A stretch of 64,000 nucleotides of DNA, from positions 1 through 64,000 of the forward strand of contig JTDE01021271.1 of the NCBI GenBank assembly GCA_014338405.1. The letters are read 5' to 3'. Below, in pieces: positions 10,082-20,400 of this stretch. The translations under genes and the position numbers were made by a program. A model generated the notes under the pieces. That model saw nothing but the letters and a program-made list of their open reading frames with translations. It was not told the DNA's origin and searched no databases. Each line of letters starts with the position of its first letter. Positions within the stretch are counted from its first letter, which is position 1. The stretch comes from Paragonimus skrjabini miyazakii (lineage: Eukaryota; Platyhelminthes; Trematoda; Plagiorchiida; Troglotrematidae).

Positions 10082-10400
10082 TTAAGCATCAATGTGAACC
10101 ACTGATGTACTACTGTCTATGAGGATGAGGATGAACATGACAACCGTTATCCGTCCGTTCTTAGCTGGCAAAATGATGATGTCATTCTTTCTAAGGTTTT
10201 TCAATACTCGTTGTCCGCGTTGAGTAAGGTAATTGGACAGTCTTCTGTTGGTCATGACCAGGAGGATAGTTTGCCCCAATAGGTTCTGTGCCTCTTCTGT
10301 TAAGCCGTTGGATTTCATTGTGTGCTCCAAGTTTGTCAAGTATTCTTTGCTTGTTGCATCCCGCATAACCATCCACAAGTTTGAACAACTGGCAGACAAA
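10082..10400 (-). pseudogene. PLE 1 N-terminal RT segment
   Basis: A 105-codon frame. The middle (NGLTEEAQNLL, then RRLSNYLTQ) and the block KNLRKNDIIILPAKNGRITV match the conserved N-terminal part of PLE reverse transcriptases, where a basic LPADKGR-like motif precedes the RT fingers; here Asp-Lys is Lys-Asn. It belongs with the RT and GIY-YIG pieces to the left on the same strand. The frame closes soon after the motif. Confidence 0.75.
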
Positions 10401-12489
10401 ACGGATGACGGATGTTACGTATGTTGATAACCAATGCCAACAATCGTTTGTAAAATATAAGAAAACATCGTGACAACTTAAAGAGAAGGATGCAAACAAA
10501 CAATGAAGGAACCTCAGCTGCAAAAGTGAGAGAAAGCGATTAGACAGCGAATGGCAAGAGCCGAGAACAGGAATTGAATGGCACTCAAAGAAAAGCTCTC
10601 AAAATTAGCCGAGGAGAGAATGAAAACACTAGCAACTACATGTTAACCAGAAACCTATCAATACTTTCATTGTCCAACGACAAGCAAGACATCCTGGTCA
10701 AAAGATTAAGTTTTAACATGAGGGATACAACAAGAAAACAATAGTTGGAGCACAAATTGAAGTCGAGCTACTTGCCAGTATAAAGTGAGTTGTATGAATT
10801 GCGTTATCTTCTCTGCCTCAAACCTACCATGTAAGCTACTTAACAATTATTCTGTGTTATAAAATACCGATTTCAGTTTAAACTTTGACTGTTGTATAAC
10901 ATTTTGTTATCTAAAATTTCCACAATTTTCACACTTTCTACCTTTTCTAGGTTTACACGTACATTTGATGCTAAAACCATATAAATTGATAATACACTTT
11001 TTCACTGAAGCCGTACGTTCTCCCTCTGCTCATAGCCACTTGTTTGTGGATTTCTGAGACGTTTTAGGTTAGCGGAATCAACTATGTATTCCAGTATACC
11101 TACGGATTTACCTGTTGTCACAATTAACCCCACTTTGGACTCAACTCACTCCAGAACAGCATGAAGGATCATATCCTTTGGATGCCTACTCTCAGTGTGA
11201 TGGAACTCCAAAACATCGCATCTTCACAAACTATTGTGAATCACTTCATTTTTCTCATCAGATTTTGGCTTCGTGTTCATTTCTAATCTTTATATATGGT
11301 TTAGATCTACTACAATGTATGAAGAAAATCGGCATCAAGATTCCATGATGATCATACAAAGGATATTGCTGCTGTTTACACAATTTTCGGGATATAATAT
11401 GATAACTGATTGCTAGTATTACATATTTCGTTAACCAACACAGAAATATTAAGATCGCTTAGAGTCTTTGCAAAACAGTTACATGCTACTTTCCTAGTCA
11501 TAGTATGCACGATTACTTCATAATTTTCAATTTAACATGCAAAACTTCGTTATTTATCTTGCTGTCCCATATAACCCTCATGCATCAAATACTTTTTCGA
11601 CGCAGGGACGCTGATTAACCGAGCGATTGGCAAAATGCTCAACACTTGAACTTTTTGAGTAACCGAAGAAATTATGCGCGGATGCCTGCTCAAGAGTCTT
11701 CCAGATTTGAGTAACTTCCATCCACTTTCACATCCAGTCCGGTATAATTCAACAGTTTCCCAAAGTTTGCTATATGTAGTAATGGCGAAATCTTTAGACT
11801 TTGCATCTCAACGTATTTTTCGACATAACCTTGAACAATTCGAAATATCACTTCAAACCCAACCTTAGTAAATTGAAACAACGTTATCCTTTAGATAAAT
11901 TCACGTGGAACATGCGTGCTACCTCGTCTACTAGCGTGTCTGTCAAAGTGTTTCACACTGTGATTATCTTTTCTGTCATTACGCATGTTTAACTGACAGA
12001 TTTTACCACTTGACTAATGGTTTAATTACTCCTGAATCGCTTGTAATTATCTGCATCGATCGTGCTCACTTGAGCATGCTTCCAGCATATAAGTTGAGAA
12101 AATTTACCTCCCATAATACTCGCAATTCCTGCGTCGATGGACAGCGAAACATGGTTTCGGTATTCCAACTAACATGTCACGCAAAAGCGTTTAAAAAATA
12201 AAACCGTGCGTTGAAAAGATTGTAAGGTCGTGTGACCTTGAGAACAGGAAAATGTGTATCTGAACTATACTTTGAAACATTCTTCAGCAGATTAATGTGT
12301 GACTGATTGGACGATAGTTACATACTTCGTGTCTTGAACCATTTTTGTAGCCAGGCATAATGACTGACTTATTCCATTGCGAAGTGAGAGTGCTGGTAAA
12401 GAATGATAACGTGAACAAATTCGATTCAAGGATGGGTATATCCTAAATTCCACTCAGCCACTGATAGGATTCCGTCAAGTCCAAGATGA
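10401..12489. other. Intergenic, nothing recognised
   Basis: AT-rich with short ORFs only (for example 11115-11348 +, 11674-11868 +, 12010-12201 +). None carries a motif I recognise. The portion next to 10400 may be 5' PLE sequence that has lost similarity. Confidence 0.5.
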
Positions 12490-12865
12490 ATGGCGAGTTC
12501 AAATGTGAGCGGCTACTTACAACATCAATCAGGACATCATTCAGAATTTCGCCCGTTTCCGACAGACTGTTACCAGGTTAGACGATATTCTTCTGCGATG
12601 AACGCGGTAACAATATGTGAGATCCTACATAGTTCAACAGGCTCATTATCAGCTGTTTTATGTTCGAGAGCCTATAAGGAAGGTACTTCACCGTCTCATT
12701 GGTTGCATCACATTCATGCCTCTCTGCTCGCTACTGAAAGTGAGCTTTTCTCGTTTTATATGGTGCAGTTGTAGTGTATGTTCTATGTATTCGAACGTTT
12801 TGCGTCATCAGGGAGAAATCCAGTGGTTTTCTCTGCCTCAACGCAAGTATTCAGGTCTATCAGTC
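12490..12865. other. Possible decayed continuation of the CR1-like LINE
   Basis: The sequence immediately downstream of the endonuclease (minus orientation) has frequent stops in all frames. No RT motif could be recognised. Plus-strand ORFs at 12490-12774 and 12617-12925 are unremarkable. Confidence 0.3.
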
Positions 12866-13770
12866 TCATTTGCAGTAAGGGTTTTTCTTCGTACTGACGA
12901 ACTGACGCGTTATGGTTTTATGTGAGCCAGAATTTCGATACACAGAAACGAGATGTTTGAGTAATTCCTCGGTTGTTACTTTTAGGTCTAATGTGAGAAA
13001 GAATGCGTCACTATTTGAGGTTTCTAGCGTAGAGGAGTGGATATTGCAATCAGTGAAGTCGATCGGACGGTGGAACAAAACTGTCGATTTGATAACTGTG
13101 CTGAAATCATACGGGCATTTGGGGATAATATGTTCATTTTCTGGAATAGTTTCTAGTACGGAACTGCAAGCAGACGAGATATCTGGGGTTAATATGAGAT
13201 CCAAAGTATTCCTTTGTTTAGTGGGCTCTAAGTCATGTTGTTTCCATCGATTCAGTTCAATGTACAAAAGAAATTTAGCCAGGTTTGTTAGAGCTGAGAA
13301 TGAGGTCCAGGAGATATTAGGCGGGTTACAATCGACACCTATTAATTGGTGTTCGCAAGACATGTTTGAGGCATGATTCATCATCTCTGAAAGGTCGGTC
13401 AAATCATTGCTAATGGCATCAGGTGGTCTGTTGATGCACCCCATTAGTAGCTCGCGAGAACCAGTTGAGACCAACAACCACAACGAGTCTTTGATTTTAT
13501 GAGGATTAGAATCACTAGGTGACTGCGGAAAATTGCTCCTTTAGGTAAATAATGTATCCGTCACATCGCCCTGTAAGACAATCCCCAGGAAACATACGGT
13601 ATCCTACAATGCATATTTGAGTGTCTTGAGTGTCAGACGGGCTCCATTTTTCGGTGACACGGATGATATGGGGATTAGGTAAAAAGGCAGAGGATCTGAA
13701 AATATTCATTTTACCCACCAACGATCTAATTTTTATGAACAGTATGTTAACGGAATCGTTTTTGCCAGGC
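12866..13770 (-). pseudogene. CR1-like LINE endonuclease (APE) domain, ORF2 N-terminus
   Basis: Reading leftward, KIRSLVGKMN (about 13715-13745) corresponds to the NxRSLxxK start of LINE apurinic-like endonucleases. PNPHIIRVTEKW follows, retaining the catalytic Glu in the TEtW motif. After a stop near 13515, a 205-codon frame (13483-12866) has INRPPD, then QLIGVDCNPPNISW, where the family has GDFN; the catalytic Asp and Asn are replaced or displaced. QHDLEPTKQRNTLDLILTPD follows, corresponding to the QxVxxPTR..LDLVLT block, with SDH lost further on. The RT part is not recognised to the left. The element is decayed and truncated. Confidence 0.7.
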
Positions 13771-14685
13771 TATACATTTAAACTTCAAAAGAACTCCATT
13801 ACAGATGAGGTAAAGGGTGGCAAAACATCATAAGGATTGGCCCGGTGCGGGACGTTTTCCGATGTTTCGCTTAAGTTCGAGTATGTATGGTGAAGATTTG
13901 ACTATGCGACATAAAGCGCTAGAGTAGAGCTTGCATAGTAGGATGAGTGTGTGTGACATGTAGAAGGAAGCCTGGTGATAGATTAAATATCAGTGGATTT
14001 GGAAAAGCACAGCAAAGCACCTTGATTGGTTTCGGAAATCGGATATTTGTCAACCTATGCTTGAAAATTACATGGCCGGTCTCTTCTGTTAAACTATTCC
14101 AACCAAGACGCCGACCGCAAAGGTCTTACAACAGCCTACGAGCTGAAAGTAGGATTGGAGCAGCTATTCTCAGAAGATCATACAAAAAAGCAATGCATTC
14201 CAGCTTACCTCACTTGATATAAGACGCATCGTTGAGATGTACTTGACGTTGGAAGGAATCACTTATCACTCCCCATGTCATACCCTGCGTTTCTGGGTAT
14301 TGAAAACCCTATCGGTTTAAGTTAACTGTTTTGTAAAGTGTAGCTATCTTAGTATTTTATTACTAATTATGTTAGAGTTACGACTGCCACTTGTACTCCC
14401 TTTGTTTCCAAATTTTGTGTGAGTTTAAACATTTTTTGATCGAATAAAGATACCGACAAATACCCCGTGCATTCAAACTTACGATCCCGCTGAGTGCTCG
14501 CTTGTCGTTCCGCTCTGTTATCGTTTCGTCTTGTTATTCGTTCGCCCTCGTGTTGGCTCCACAGGTCGACAATATACTCCTTGTTTACTCGTTATGTTAT
14601 TCCCAACCGGTCGTCTTCGGTTCGCTTGATCCAACAACAGTCTATCTTCCAAAGCTTTACGCTCAACAACCACTTTGTAAAACAT
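13771..14685. other. Unassigned; possible 3' end of a retroelement on the plus strand
   Basis: An ORF at 13947-14222 (+) is basic and has no recognised domain. AATAAAG occurs at about 14444-14450, followed by a short spacer and different sequence, so this could be a LINE tail. The last 200 bases before the LTR are C/T-rich on the plus strand. Nothing firmer can be said. Confidence 0.3.
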
Positions 14686-14689
14686 GTAT
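14686..14689. repeat. Target-site duplication GTAT, left copy
   Basis: GTAT directly precedes the LTR start at 14690. It pairs with GTAT at 17109-17112 after the second LTR piece, which shows the two pieces were once one LTR insertion. Confidence 0.75.
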
Positions 14690-15212
14690 TGTGGTGGATT
14701 GCCAGACCGGAGGTGCGAGTATTCAAACACTCGGCGGAGTACCTCGATGCGGCAGGCAGGCACGTCTACAAACCCTCAACGATCGGATGGCGGACAACAG
14801 GGGCAGTCGGATGAGTCATTACTCGACTGGATCGGACTAACGGGTGAGACATGGCAGCCAAAATAGAATGGACGACGAAATCGGAGGCTCGATTATTCCA
14901 ACACTCGGGGGAATATCTCGACACGGCCGTGGAGGACAGTCAAAGCTCACAGTGGATAGATGGAAGAAAACACGAGCCACCGGACGAGCCATCGCTCAAC
15001 GGAATCGGACCAACGGACGAAGATTGGCAGGCCGGAAACCGCCGGATGGAAGGCGCCGATCACCCACATAAACCAAGCAGAAGTGCACACGACGCGTGAG
15101 CGGAAACTTCGGGGTGTTGTGGACTAGAATTCTGACTCATAAACTCGAGAACGCGCGTAGCATGTGAATTGGACAATAAAGATTGTGCTTTATTGGACGC
15201 CTTTCCGCTACA
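14690..15212 (+). repeat. Gypsy LTR copy (523 bp), 5' part of an interrupted solo LTR
   Basis: Starts TGTGGTGG and ends CGCTACA, as the family does. The left flank is GTAT (14686-14689), but the right flank is ATAG, which is not its partner; GTAT recurs at 17109-17112 after the second LTR piece. It contains two imperfect 174-bp units starting at 14709 and 14883. The poly(A) signal AATAAA is at 15175-15180 inside a perfect 8-bp stem (CAATAAAG at 15174-15181 with CTTTATTG at 15188-15195). It is near-identical to 40064-40586 and is the same length. Confidence 0.9.
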
Positions 15213-16265
15213 ATAGTCGTGAGAGAAGAAGTGACAGCATGTGGTGACATATAGAAAGAAGTTTGCCATGTGTGAGTTACATCGCAACACACCGTCAAAT
15301 AAATAGTCTCCTGGTCATAATGTGCAATGTGATCAAGTTTTAAAATTAACTTCATCTTATCGAAATGAAAAACGTGGGCATCTCCATGTTGTCAGTTTTA
15401 TGTGAAAGTACGTATGGTGGTAAACAGCCTTGTCGGATATCAGTTAATTGTTTGTTATTTCAGGTCAACATTTTGTACACCGAAAATGGACCGCGAACTC
15501 TAAACCGTCTATCACTTGATGCGCCATCTGATTCGCATAGATGCGTGCAAGGTTGCAGCATAGCTGAAATAAACATCATACTAGACTGTGCAGAATCTAC
15601 TCATCTTCATAATCCTTTATCGGATCTGTGAATGGTGTTTGTGTAACGGATAGTTGGCACCGTTTGTAGGCAATTGCTTCCGAGATACGTAACAACAAAT
15701 ATGTGTGTAATCTTCAGCACTGTTGTCCAACAGTGATATCTGGCATAACCGTGAGCATTAATCGATGCTCGTCATATAGTGCGCTGGAAAACACAAGTAT
15801 TCTGCGTGCGTATTTCATAATGAATAGTCAGTCAAATCTGCAATTTCTGTACCGTCCTTCAGCCATTTGAATCCACGGTTTGCTATTACAGATGAACACT
15901 GAGGATACATCACATTATTCGAAATACATGAACAACTGTACGTCTTAGGCTACTGCATTAGCAGACGGTCCTTTCCGTAGTGTCTCAAGATTATTTCTGT
16001 GAACAATTACTTGCGTCGCAGACTAAAATATATCAATTGTTGTTAATACGTTCTATTAATTCTTTATTGGAATAACGAGGTATTCCGCGACCAGTTCCCG
16101 TGCAGTTCTGAAAAATGTTATATAGTATAACCTGATCCTTGCTGAAGTGCCGTGCGGAAACCGTGAGCAAAATGTGTCCTCGTTATGGTTACTTGATCGC
16201 CAATCAGCATCCTAATCATCGTGAAAATCATATGCCTGATCAGAAGGTGTTTTCACCCGAGTCAT

Positions 16266-16325
16266 CGTTCACCTCACCATTGACGTGAAATACCTTAGAC
16301 AAAAGGATGCTGATAACGTTGAAGT
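16266..16325. repeat. Short dispersed motif shared with 49672-49730
   Basis: CACCTCACCATTGACGTGAAA and the following ~35 bases resemble 49672-49730, which abuts the end of the RTE-like LINE fragment. Inverted in the 38656-40586 copy at about 38975-39035. It may be a LINE or SINE tail (minus orientation). Confidence 0.35.
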
Positions 16326-16633
16326 GACTGAGCAAATAACTCATTTAGTAAATAGAAGATAGTGTGGTAGAACTAGGAATAGTATTTATGCAGGCAGGTC
16401 ATAGACTATAGTACACTGCAATGTCGGATGGCGTTTCTAATCAACAACCTCGATGACTTCGGGTTAACGTGAATGTGCTATCCACGTATTTGTGATCTAT
16501 CTATCGACGAGTAAAGATTGCCAGCAATATTGAAGGTACCAGTGGGATTACTCCATTTCTGATACAGCATAATGTACTCTAGAAGACTTAGCGCATGTCA
16601 TGCAGACGGGGTCAGCTGTTGCTGTTTTTCATC

Positions 16634-17108
16634 AACGCAGGGGAGAGTTACGTCCAAAAACCCACGGCGAGTGGATGGAGGACGGCGTGGGCGACCGGGT
16701 GAGTCATCGCTCGACCGGATCGGACCAACGGGCGAGGCATAGCAGCCAAAATAGGATGGATCACCAAATCGGAGGCGTGGTTATTCCAACACTCGCAGGA
16801 ATATCTCCACATGGTCGTGGAGTACGGTCAAGTCGCATGGTGGATAGACGGAGGACAACACGAGCGACCGGACGAGCCATCGCTCAACGAAATCGAACCA
16901 ACAGGCGAGGAATGGTAGGCGGAAAATCCCCGGATAGAAGGCGCCGATCACACACGTAAACCGGGCATAAGTGCACACGACGTGTGAGCGGACACCTTTG
17001 GGTGTTGTGGACTAGAATGCTGACTCATAAACGCGAACGTGCGTGTAGCATGCTAACTAGCATGTTGGACAATAAAGATTGTGCTTTATTGGACGCCTTT
17101 TCGCTACA
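16634..17108 (+). repeat. Gypsy LTR piece lacking its first ~65 bp
   Basis: Matches the LTR family from the AACGCAGGGG point through the CGCTACA end. The right flank is GTAT (17109-17112), the same as the tetranucleotide before 14690. The poly(A) hairpin is conserved (CAATAAAG at 17070-17077, CTTTATTG at 17084-17091). It is the 3' remainder of the solo LTR into which the 1.94-kb segment was copied. Confidence 0.85.
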
Positions 17109-17112
17109 GTAT
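17109..17112. repeat. Target-site duplication GTAT, right copy
   Basis: Directly follows the LTR 3' end CTACA at 17108. Partner of 14686-14689. Confidence 0.75.
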
Positions 17113-17394
17113 GGATAGTCTATAGTTTCCGGTCCACTAAACATCTACTACGTGTGTATAAAGTCAATTTTCACTTATCACGTGTTAATACTGATGATAG
17201 TAATAATACATATTCAGGAACCCATCTATGAGAAACACGTCTGAGTGAGCGTGATCGTCGCAAATATTTGCAAATGATATAAAATACTATTAGTAATAGT
17301 GATTGTATGAAGTCAAACAGTTTGAACGTCGTGTTTAACATGTAATTGATAAATGGGCCGAGTATAACACAACGCCGTGAGCCAGTTGTAAAAC
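17113..17394. other. Sequence between LTR and hammerhead-like motif
   Basis: Contains TGAGAAACACG with a following TGAGCGTGA (about 17229-17250), a motif that recurs at about 51670-51695. Otherwise unassigned. It may be PLE-derived, being next to the hammerhead-like core. Confidence 0.3.
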
Positions 17395-17429
17395 GCAACG
17401 TTTCAACCACCTCGGGCGGCCTTCATCAG
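17395..17429 (-). ncRNA. Hammerhead-ribozyme-like core motif
   Basis: On the minus strand CTGATGA (17429-17423) is followed by a stem of GGCCGCC and GGTGGTT with a CGA loop, allowing G-U pairs. GAAAC follows (17404-17400). This is the conserved catalytic core order of type I hammerheads, whose stem II lies between CUGAUGA and GAAA. A three-base stem III (ACG/CGT around TTG) can be drawn. Stem I pairing is weak, so cleavage activity is doubtful. Hammerheads are known from the termini of Penelope-like elements, abundant in this window. Confidence 0.45.
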
Positions 17430-20400
17430 AAGTGTTGTAAACGAAATCACGCTTGTGTTCCCGTTTTTATTGCAATGTTCATCCAGCTTGCCGTGAACGT
17501 TCGGTGATTTTTGTCGTTACGCGTGTTTTTGCATGGCTTCAACTCCTTCGCTGTAAGTATCAATTTTCGCTGTTTTATTTTACCTCGAAAAATGACGGAG
17601 TTTGATAATTTACTGGAACACAGGTCTTAACAACCACCCCAATTTTCTTCCCTTGAATAGGTTCGTGAGTGAATTTCCCGGTCATTACTTCGCCAGAAGA
17701 ACCAATGCGAATGTATTCGATCCGCGCCGAATTTTTATGATTACAAGAATTAGCAAACAGCAAAGTAACATGAATGAAATGTAATAACAGTCAACAATTT
17801 CAGACGGATGAAGCTATCCTGTCTGTTTCTGACGGAATTCCTCCGAACGTGCACTGTTCATTCAAAAGGCATCGATAAATGAACAACACTAAAAGAATGT
17901 GTCGTTGTGTTTGCTTTGAAATTAGGCAATTCAAGTAATGTTTGAATGCCTCTTTCAGAACAGAGATGAAGGTGAGATGGAGAGTTGTATTCAATAGTCC
18001 GTTTCCACACCAAATAATCACACAAACGTCAATTAAACATGTCCTTGGACATACCAAAAGGTGCAAGAAGCGGTCACTAACGAGCGGCGTTAGAAATGAC
18101 TGACAGGCTCTTCATAGTCTATTCGACCTGGATTGGGCGCTTAGAGGAGATTATAGGACATAGTCGATGTCAGGTTGTTGTCTGGTTGAGAAAGTTATGA
18201 TTGGACTTCGGTCAAGTACGTTGCAAATGTGGAAGAAAATTCTTGTACTGCCACAAAATGGGGTCGCTTAACCTGGCTGTAATCGACTTGGCGATCGACT
18301 GAATGCGCCGTCTGACATTTTGGGTTGAATAATGACAGTTCCATACACTACCCGGAATGCTTTATTTATTGTCCGCCAGTAACGACAGCCGTTCTCTATC
18401 CAGGCTTGTTGATGCTCATTGGTTCAAATGAACAAATAATTAGTTGGACGAATAACATGTGTATGTATGTCACCAACTTATCGAAGATTGTGAATGGTAA
18501 ACTTCTATGTGTATCGAATTTTGAAGCCACAGTCGTGTGAAAATCCGACCCAACCCAATTCCCCCAAAACGTTTATCCCTGTATATTCTACCGCCCCTGT
18601 TTCTGGCCGTTAGTTGGCCTTGACCTACATGTCTTTGTTTTGTCGCGTCAATTGACAGTTGTGCGGATAGCTAGTTGCCGCCTTTTGTACTTTACTTGAG
18701 TGGTGCGTGCATCATCTTTTTGCAGCTTGGCTCATCCCTACTGTTTTTGGACCTGTTGACTGCACGAAAGAACTATGTTGGGTATGAATGTCATATTATG
18801 TGATTATAGTTCATCTTGAGCCTATTTGGCATCAAATTGTAAATATCTCCCGGAAACGATCCGTCGATCGAAACTGTTGAGGTTTTCTAATTATTAACTT
18901 TGATCATTTGTTCAATAATACCGTGACATTGTGAACCACTCTTGTTTTAACCATTTGGGATCGTTGGTTTATTGCTACGCGTTGCTCAACCTCTTCCCGG
19001 AAGATCGTACACTGTGTGAATACCGGTTTGCTTCTATATACGTTTGTCAACAGTGAATCAAAAAGTGTTACCACTAACCCATCTATGTTTCAGTGCAACT
19101 TCCCAGTGAGCATGAACTAACTTTTAGGGTGCATCTCAAAAATGCTTCTATAAAGTTTAATTGTTATAATTTGAAAGTGGTTTTCTGTTGTTATATTCAC
19201 TTGCAAAAAAGAAAATAGCTTTCGCCGATAGAACTCTGGTAAAAGGTGAGGTGATAACAAGGGTTCCAGTGAATCGGTGTGAGGACTAAATCACCTTCAT
19301 ATAAAGCACAAACTCAGAAGCATCATAAGAACTCTGTGGACATAGCTACTACCATATAAGCTGCAGTAATTTTGTCAACTACTGAGCATTGACTTGACAA
19401 GAAGAATCGCACGCATCAAATGTTGGCCTGAATCAACAACTACTTCTACGAATTTTATGGGTGGCTCACGAACACGAAGTAATAGATCAAGCTGGTTCTG
19501 TTGGCGTTAGGTAATAGTTATCAAAAAACACAATCAACCCTTCCCCAGTGTTCCACAAACCCGCGAGTTTGAATTGTGTAGCACTCTCTAATGCCAGTGA
19601 ACGGAGCCTCATTTTCTGTTTCTACAGACTTAAAGAGACAATCCATTTTACAGTCTTTATGGCCTTGAGGCCACGTCTTTCTGTCAGTCCAGATACTCAC
19701 TCAATAATTAATCAATCGCTTGTCTTTTGACTTCTCAGTTACTGTCAGCTCCTCACTAGATCTTTTACATGAAGCCAAATTGCACCAAATAGTTCAGATG
19801 AAAATAACTACATCATGGTCTATCAAACTTTCCTTATTGGTAGCAACTCGAAATGAGACGGATATCGTTGTAATTGTGTTTATCTGTAGTACTCTGCAAG
19901 TAAATTAGGCAAAACTGTCCTATATATTGAATTTCAATTTATGCGGCTCACAATCAGCGTCAACTCCCGTGAACTAATTTTGGGGCGTAATTATTGTACG
20001 CATGTAATCCCCGTTGGTGACACTACGTCTTTCAGTGAAGCCCTGAATCATATTCCTAATCTATCCAATAATCACTTAGCAATCGTACGGAATCTTCTTA
20101 AACCTAAATGGAATCCCGCCCAGGCATTGTGAAAATATTTTACATCCAGTGGAATTAACATACAAACGGTTCACTTGTCTACATGGACAAACGGTATGTA
20201 TAAACTCAATACAACCATGTAAATTCAACAGAAAAACGTTATGTATAGCGTGTTAAGCGGAATTTTTGAATTAATATACAACCGCTGTCTAGTCAGGTAA
20301 CGCTATATCTGTTGGATATACAAAGGACCCTTACCCTTGTGTCTCACAAGCCTCTCTTGATCTATCTATAAACAAGAGGAATTCCCAATTAGTATTTCGG

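Larger units (their letters stand above)
7710..10400 (-). mobile_element. Penelope-like element 1, decayed but nearly full span
   Basis: Reading leftward, the N-terminal region ends with RVLKNLRKNDIIILPAKNGR and ITVVM (about 10100-10200), the conserved entry to the PLE RT. RT blocks follow: FHVTALFTSINPNLATETL with KLKGTSMGG (9138-8911), then a C-terminal RT block with DGAFVILE, where the active-site Tyr-x-Asp-Asp is lost, and FLDVLIDHK. The linker has PHIKTVSDM and KPKATL (about 8370-8450). The GIY-YIG endonuclease starts with IIYKIQCNDC and QYYVDQTGR, where the usual Gly after YV is Asp. The C-terminus (about 7970-8170) has FNWNSIEV and ILDAWCSSAGSIN. Frames break repeatedly. The region from 9140 to 10080 is the least recognisable. 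Confidence 0.8.
14690..16633 (+). repeat. 1.94-kb duplicated segment, inverted copy of 38656-40586
   Basis: The whole segment (LTR plus about 1.42 kb of non-LTR sequence) is found in reverse orientation at 38656-40586, with scattered substitutions and a few small indels. Similarity begins exactly at the LTR 5' end and ends at CATC (16630-16633). There the sequence passes directly into the interior of an LTR (AACGCAGGGG). The right-hand copy continues as unique sequence past 38656, so the left copy is derived. Confidence 0.9.

Noticed and set aside
14690..17108. A non-autonomous LTR element with two LTRs and a 1.4-kb interior
   Set aside because: There is no primer-binding site or polypurine tract at the inner LTR edges. 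The interior continues outside an LTR at 38656-40063, and the second LTR lacks its start, so copied-flank insertion explains it better.
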